Positions 48,435 through 51,060 of a stretch of 51,060 bases of DNA are shown here, piece after piece. Each line of letters starts with the position of its first letter. Position 1 is the stretch's first letter. The DNA comes from Beroe ovata (Eukaryota; Ctenophora; Nuda; Beroida; Beroidae): NCBI GenBank assembly GCA_946803715.1, contig CAMPET010000046.1, positions 117,844-168,903 on the forward strand, given 5' to 3'. The notes under the pieces were generated by a model. That model had not been told where the DNA came from. It ran no database searches and saw nothing but the letters and a program-made list of their open reading frames with translations. Position numbers and translations under genes: made by a program.

Positions 48435-51060
48435 GTAATGATGGTGTCATTTTGACATTTTCTGGCGTCATGCCAATGTTTCTCTGTGTCGTGTTGACGT
48501 TGTTGGGTATCAGGCTCTTGCCATCACAGGGAACCAAACTGTATGATCAGCACATAACTCGAACCCCTCACTATATCTGAACCTCAACAACATTCTAGAA
48601 CCTCCACTCGTACTCCAGACCAAATCATTATCCATTTCCGTGTTGTCACCTCCTTCCTCCCTACTTCCATGACACCAATTGCAGATCCCTCCTTCCCACC
48701 CTCTCTCTCCCTCCCTACCCCCATATATTTTGGGGGTGTTTAGTCTTTATTCCTCAATTATTAAATGACTGAACAATGTTGTGTTCCCCTCTTCATTCCG
48801 TCACGAATTGAAGCTGCAGCTGTGTCTCAAAATTCTTGAAATTATGAGGGAATTCAACGCGTAAGCATATTTTGTCTAGTTTTCAGGAAGGAAACAATAA
48901 ACATGTGAATAATGAATGTGTGTCTATGGATAAGTATCTGCTCATGCAAAGCTTATGGAATTCTTGATCAATGGTGTCAAGATATGATTCGGTCTACGAT
49001 TGTGTATCATGGGTGTCAATCTCCCAATCCACATATATCATGGTGTTTGTTCGTTGTGATTCTTTGTTCGTTGGTGATGGTCTGTGGCGAGTAGGTATCT
49101 CCCTAGTGAGGAAGTGTTTGTGTAATGTGTATGTGTTTTCATTAGCGGTAGCCACATGATCTACATATGTATTGTTATGATATCAGCTAATGAATGATAG
49201 TGTGTGTGTGGGGGGGGGGCGTGTACGCTGTGGCGGCTATTGCTGTTCATAAAGAGTGGGTGTTTCGCGGTCGTTAGTTTCTAGGACCAACATCAATACC
49301 CTTCGCATTTCAAATTCATAGGTCACATTTCTGTGAGATCCTATAATTCAGAGGAAATTGATGCATAGATTATAATAAGGGAGAATTGATGCTAAATTTT
49401 CACGATTTTATAGCACATCACTGAAAATATTACTATTGAAGAGGACCACACGACTGATGCCACCAACAACTGAATTTCTCTCAAAAAATCATGATAATGT
49501 GTATCGTATAATTATACACCAGTGGAAATCAAGACTTTGCCTAGGCTCATGACTATAATAGAAGATCACCAGCTACAACACTGAAACTGATGATCACCAT
49601 TATAATTATACACCCGAATCTTGGGCAATTGTCGTGTTCATGAACACCTAGGGGAATCTAAACATGGTTACTGTCTCGATATGACGTCACCACCACCCCT
49701 GCCCCACTGTGTGGAGGATGTGAAGGATGTGGTGGTGGCGTGAGAGAAGCTGTGGCTAAGGATGTGTGGTGGCTGATGATACGCCAGTGTGTGTGGGGAT
49801 CAAGTCACTATTCCCCCTCCCCTTGTCATTGCTCCCAAAACACACACATTTTACACTCAAACATGCTGCAGCATCTTGCATCGGTTGTGGTGGCTCTAGA
49901 GTGCAGGTTCACGCACTCACAGCCATTCATCATCAGGTTCATTCCGCCCTAAACCTAAATTTCCTCCTTCTCAAGAAATAGAATCACACTAACACAATTC
50001 GCATTCTCATTTGTGGTGAGATAAACCATGATGATCTGTGTTTAATACTGTTTACCAATCCAGGATAGCTGGTGATGAATATACTATGAGAGGAATGCAT
50101 AATAACCGGGACCTTATTATAACCAGGACCTTATTCTCCGAAATGGAAGATAACTTATCATTAAGACACCATTTACAAGGAAAATAGGACCCTATTCGCA
50201 CCATAATAGATCAGCAATATCATTATTTTGTCATTGTGAGATTGTCCATACCTAAATGAACAATGAGGAATTCCTTCGCAGTTTGCCTTTGTTATGACAC
50301 AGCATGACCCTGCCTTTGGGTGGTCATATTAGGAATGACACGGCAGGTTATTGGGTCTTGGCAGGTACCCCGCAATCTGTGCCTTGCTATGGTTCGCATC
50401 AATTTGTGCAGGTGTAGAAGAAGATAATGATACTAATAACAGTGTCTATATCATGGAATGAACATTATCTGAGATCCATGTCCTATATATGCCAAATATT
50501 GTGATGGAGTGGAGCATCTAGTGGAAAAAGATAGGCATTCCCACTAACAAGTTAGTTCCTCCTGGATATCTCACAGATATCTCTATATTTACGATGGCCG
50601 AATCATGATAAGCAATGTCAAAAACCTGCATCCACAATCACCATGATAGTACACACAAAACATGCTCAATTCCGCTGCCCTATCCATTACAACCCCAATG
50701 CTGCATTTCTCCAACTGCATTACCCCCTAAACAGTCCGAACAGTCCCCCTAAACAGTCCGAAATCTCCACCTCACTGGTCACTGGTCGCCTCCTGACGAC
50801 AAAAATCCCCGAATTTCGAAAACTCCACATTAGCATATCCCCGGCATGGCACCAGTTCTCGAAGCCCACCCCCCCCCCTTTTCCATCCCCTCCCTCTTTC
50901 TGCCCCTCTATCTATATTATTAAACCTCAATTGTATTCCGTAGAACTGCAAACTATAGACCCATGTTCTATATGTTATGAGGAGGGTGGACTAAAGATAA
51001 GACTGACCTGTTTGTAGTGTAAGGTGCTTGTCTGACTGCTTGTGAAGGAGAGGGAGGGAG
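48435..51060. other. Long non-coding stretch, probably an intron of the Ig/Kazal/vWD gene
   Basis: No exon continuing the vWD domain (a C-x-Y-x-L-x-x-D-C type segment) was found. The sequence has low-complexity tracts: pyrimidine-rich runs near 48640-48720, a GT tract with a run of G near 49200-49220, CA-rich words near 49840, and a C-run with CCCCTCCC tracts near 50870-50910. Short open frames here have no family resemblance. Confidence 0.5.

Noticed and set aside
48435-51060. Candidate tRNA, CRISPR or operon-like features in the terminal non-coding stretch
   Set aside because: No cloverleaf, regular spaced repeats or further genes were visible; only simple low-complexity tracts.

Overview
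The window is animal nuclear DNA. Most genes are broken by short canonical gt..ag introns (about 50-150 bp), there is a scaffold gap of Ns inside a CA microsatellite, and the gene set is metazoan: an outer-arm dynein heavy chain, soluble adenylyl cyclase, a class A GPCR, an Ly6/uPAR-type protein, and an Ig/Kazal/vWD secreted protein. High gene density, tiny introns and several genes nested inside introns suggest a small-genome early-branching animal. A ctenophore such as Mnemiopsis is my best guess, from recollection that its genome is compact and rich in nested genes; this is inference only.

Layout, left to right. 1-3400: the last six coding exons of an SLC35E2-like transporter (+), with a complete single-exon PIM-like kinase gene inside one intron. 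3764-4624: single-exon, two-domain Ly6/uPAR-like GPI protein (+). 5401-9447: two tandem single-exon equilibrative nucleoside transporters (+) with a mosaic gene-conversion pattern. 10370-34776: a complete dynein heavy chain of the DNAH5/DNAH8 type (-), which I resolve into 58 exons coding about 4,590 residues. Its one large intron (22454-26368) holds two further single-exon genes, a GPCR (+) and an SLC25 carrier of the UCP5/KMCP1 type (-). 35549-37641: divergent to dynein, a ten-exon gene for a protein with three dsRNA-binding domains. 37828-39641: two tandem genes (-) for small secreted four-cysteine proteins with the same exon structure. 40795-46673: an eleven-exon soluble adenylyl cyclase (ADCY10-like, 1421 residues, +). 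47188-48434 onward: the start of an Ig/Kazal/Ig/vWD secreted protein whose 3' part is not visible.

Two gene styles sit side by side: intron-rich ciliary and signalling genes, and intronless transporter, receptor and kinase genes, three of them lodged in introns of the first kind. Dynein and soluble cyclase are both cilium/flagellum genes, but I claim no operon-like relation. The most checkable new points are: the cyclase keeps its catalytic residues but lacks two of the three bicarbonate-site side chains known from human sAC; the small secreted gene pair; the nested genes in the dynein intron; and a 17-bp minisatellite grown from the dynein stop codon. Exon models were assembled by eye from splice sites, reading-frame continuity and remembered family sequences. 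The dsRBP, cyclase and small secreted gene models close exactly in frame; the dynein exon sum is one base off a multiple of three, so at least one of its boundaries is wrong by a base.
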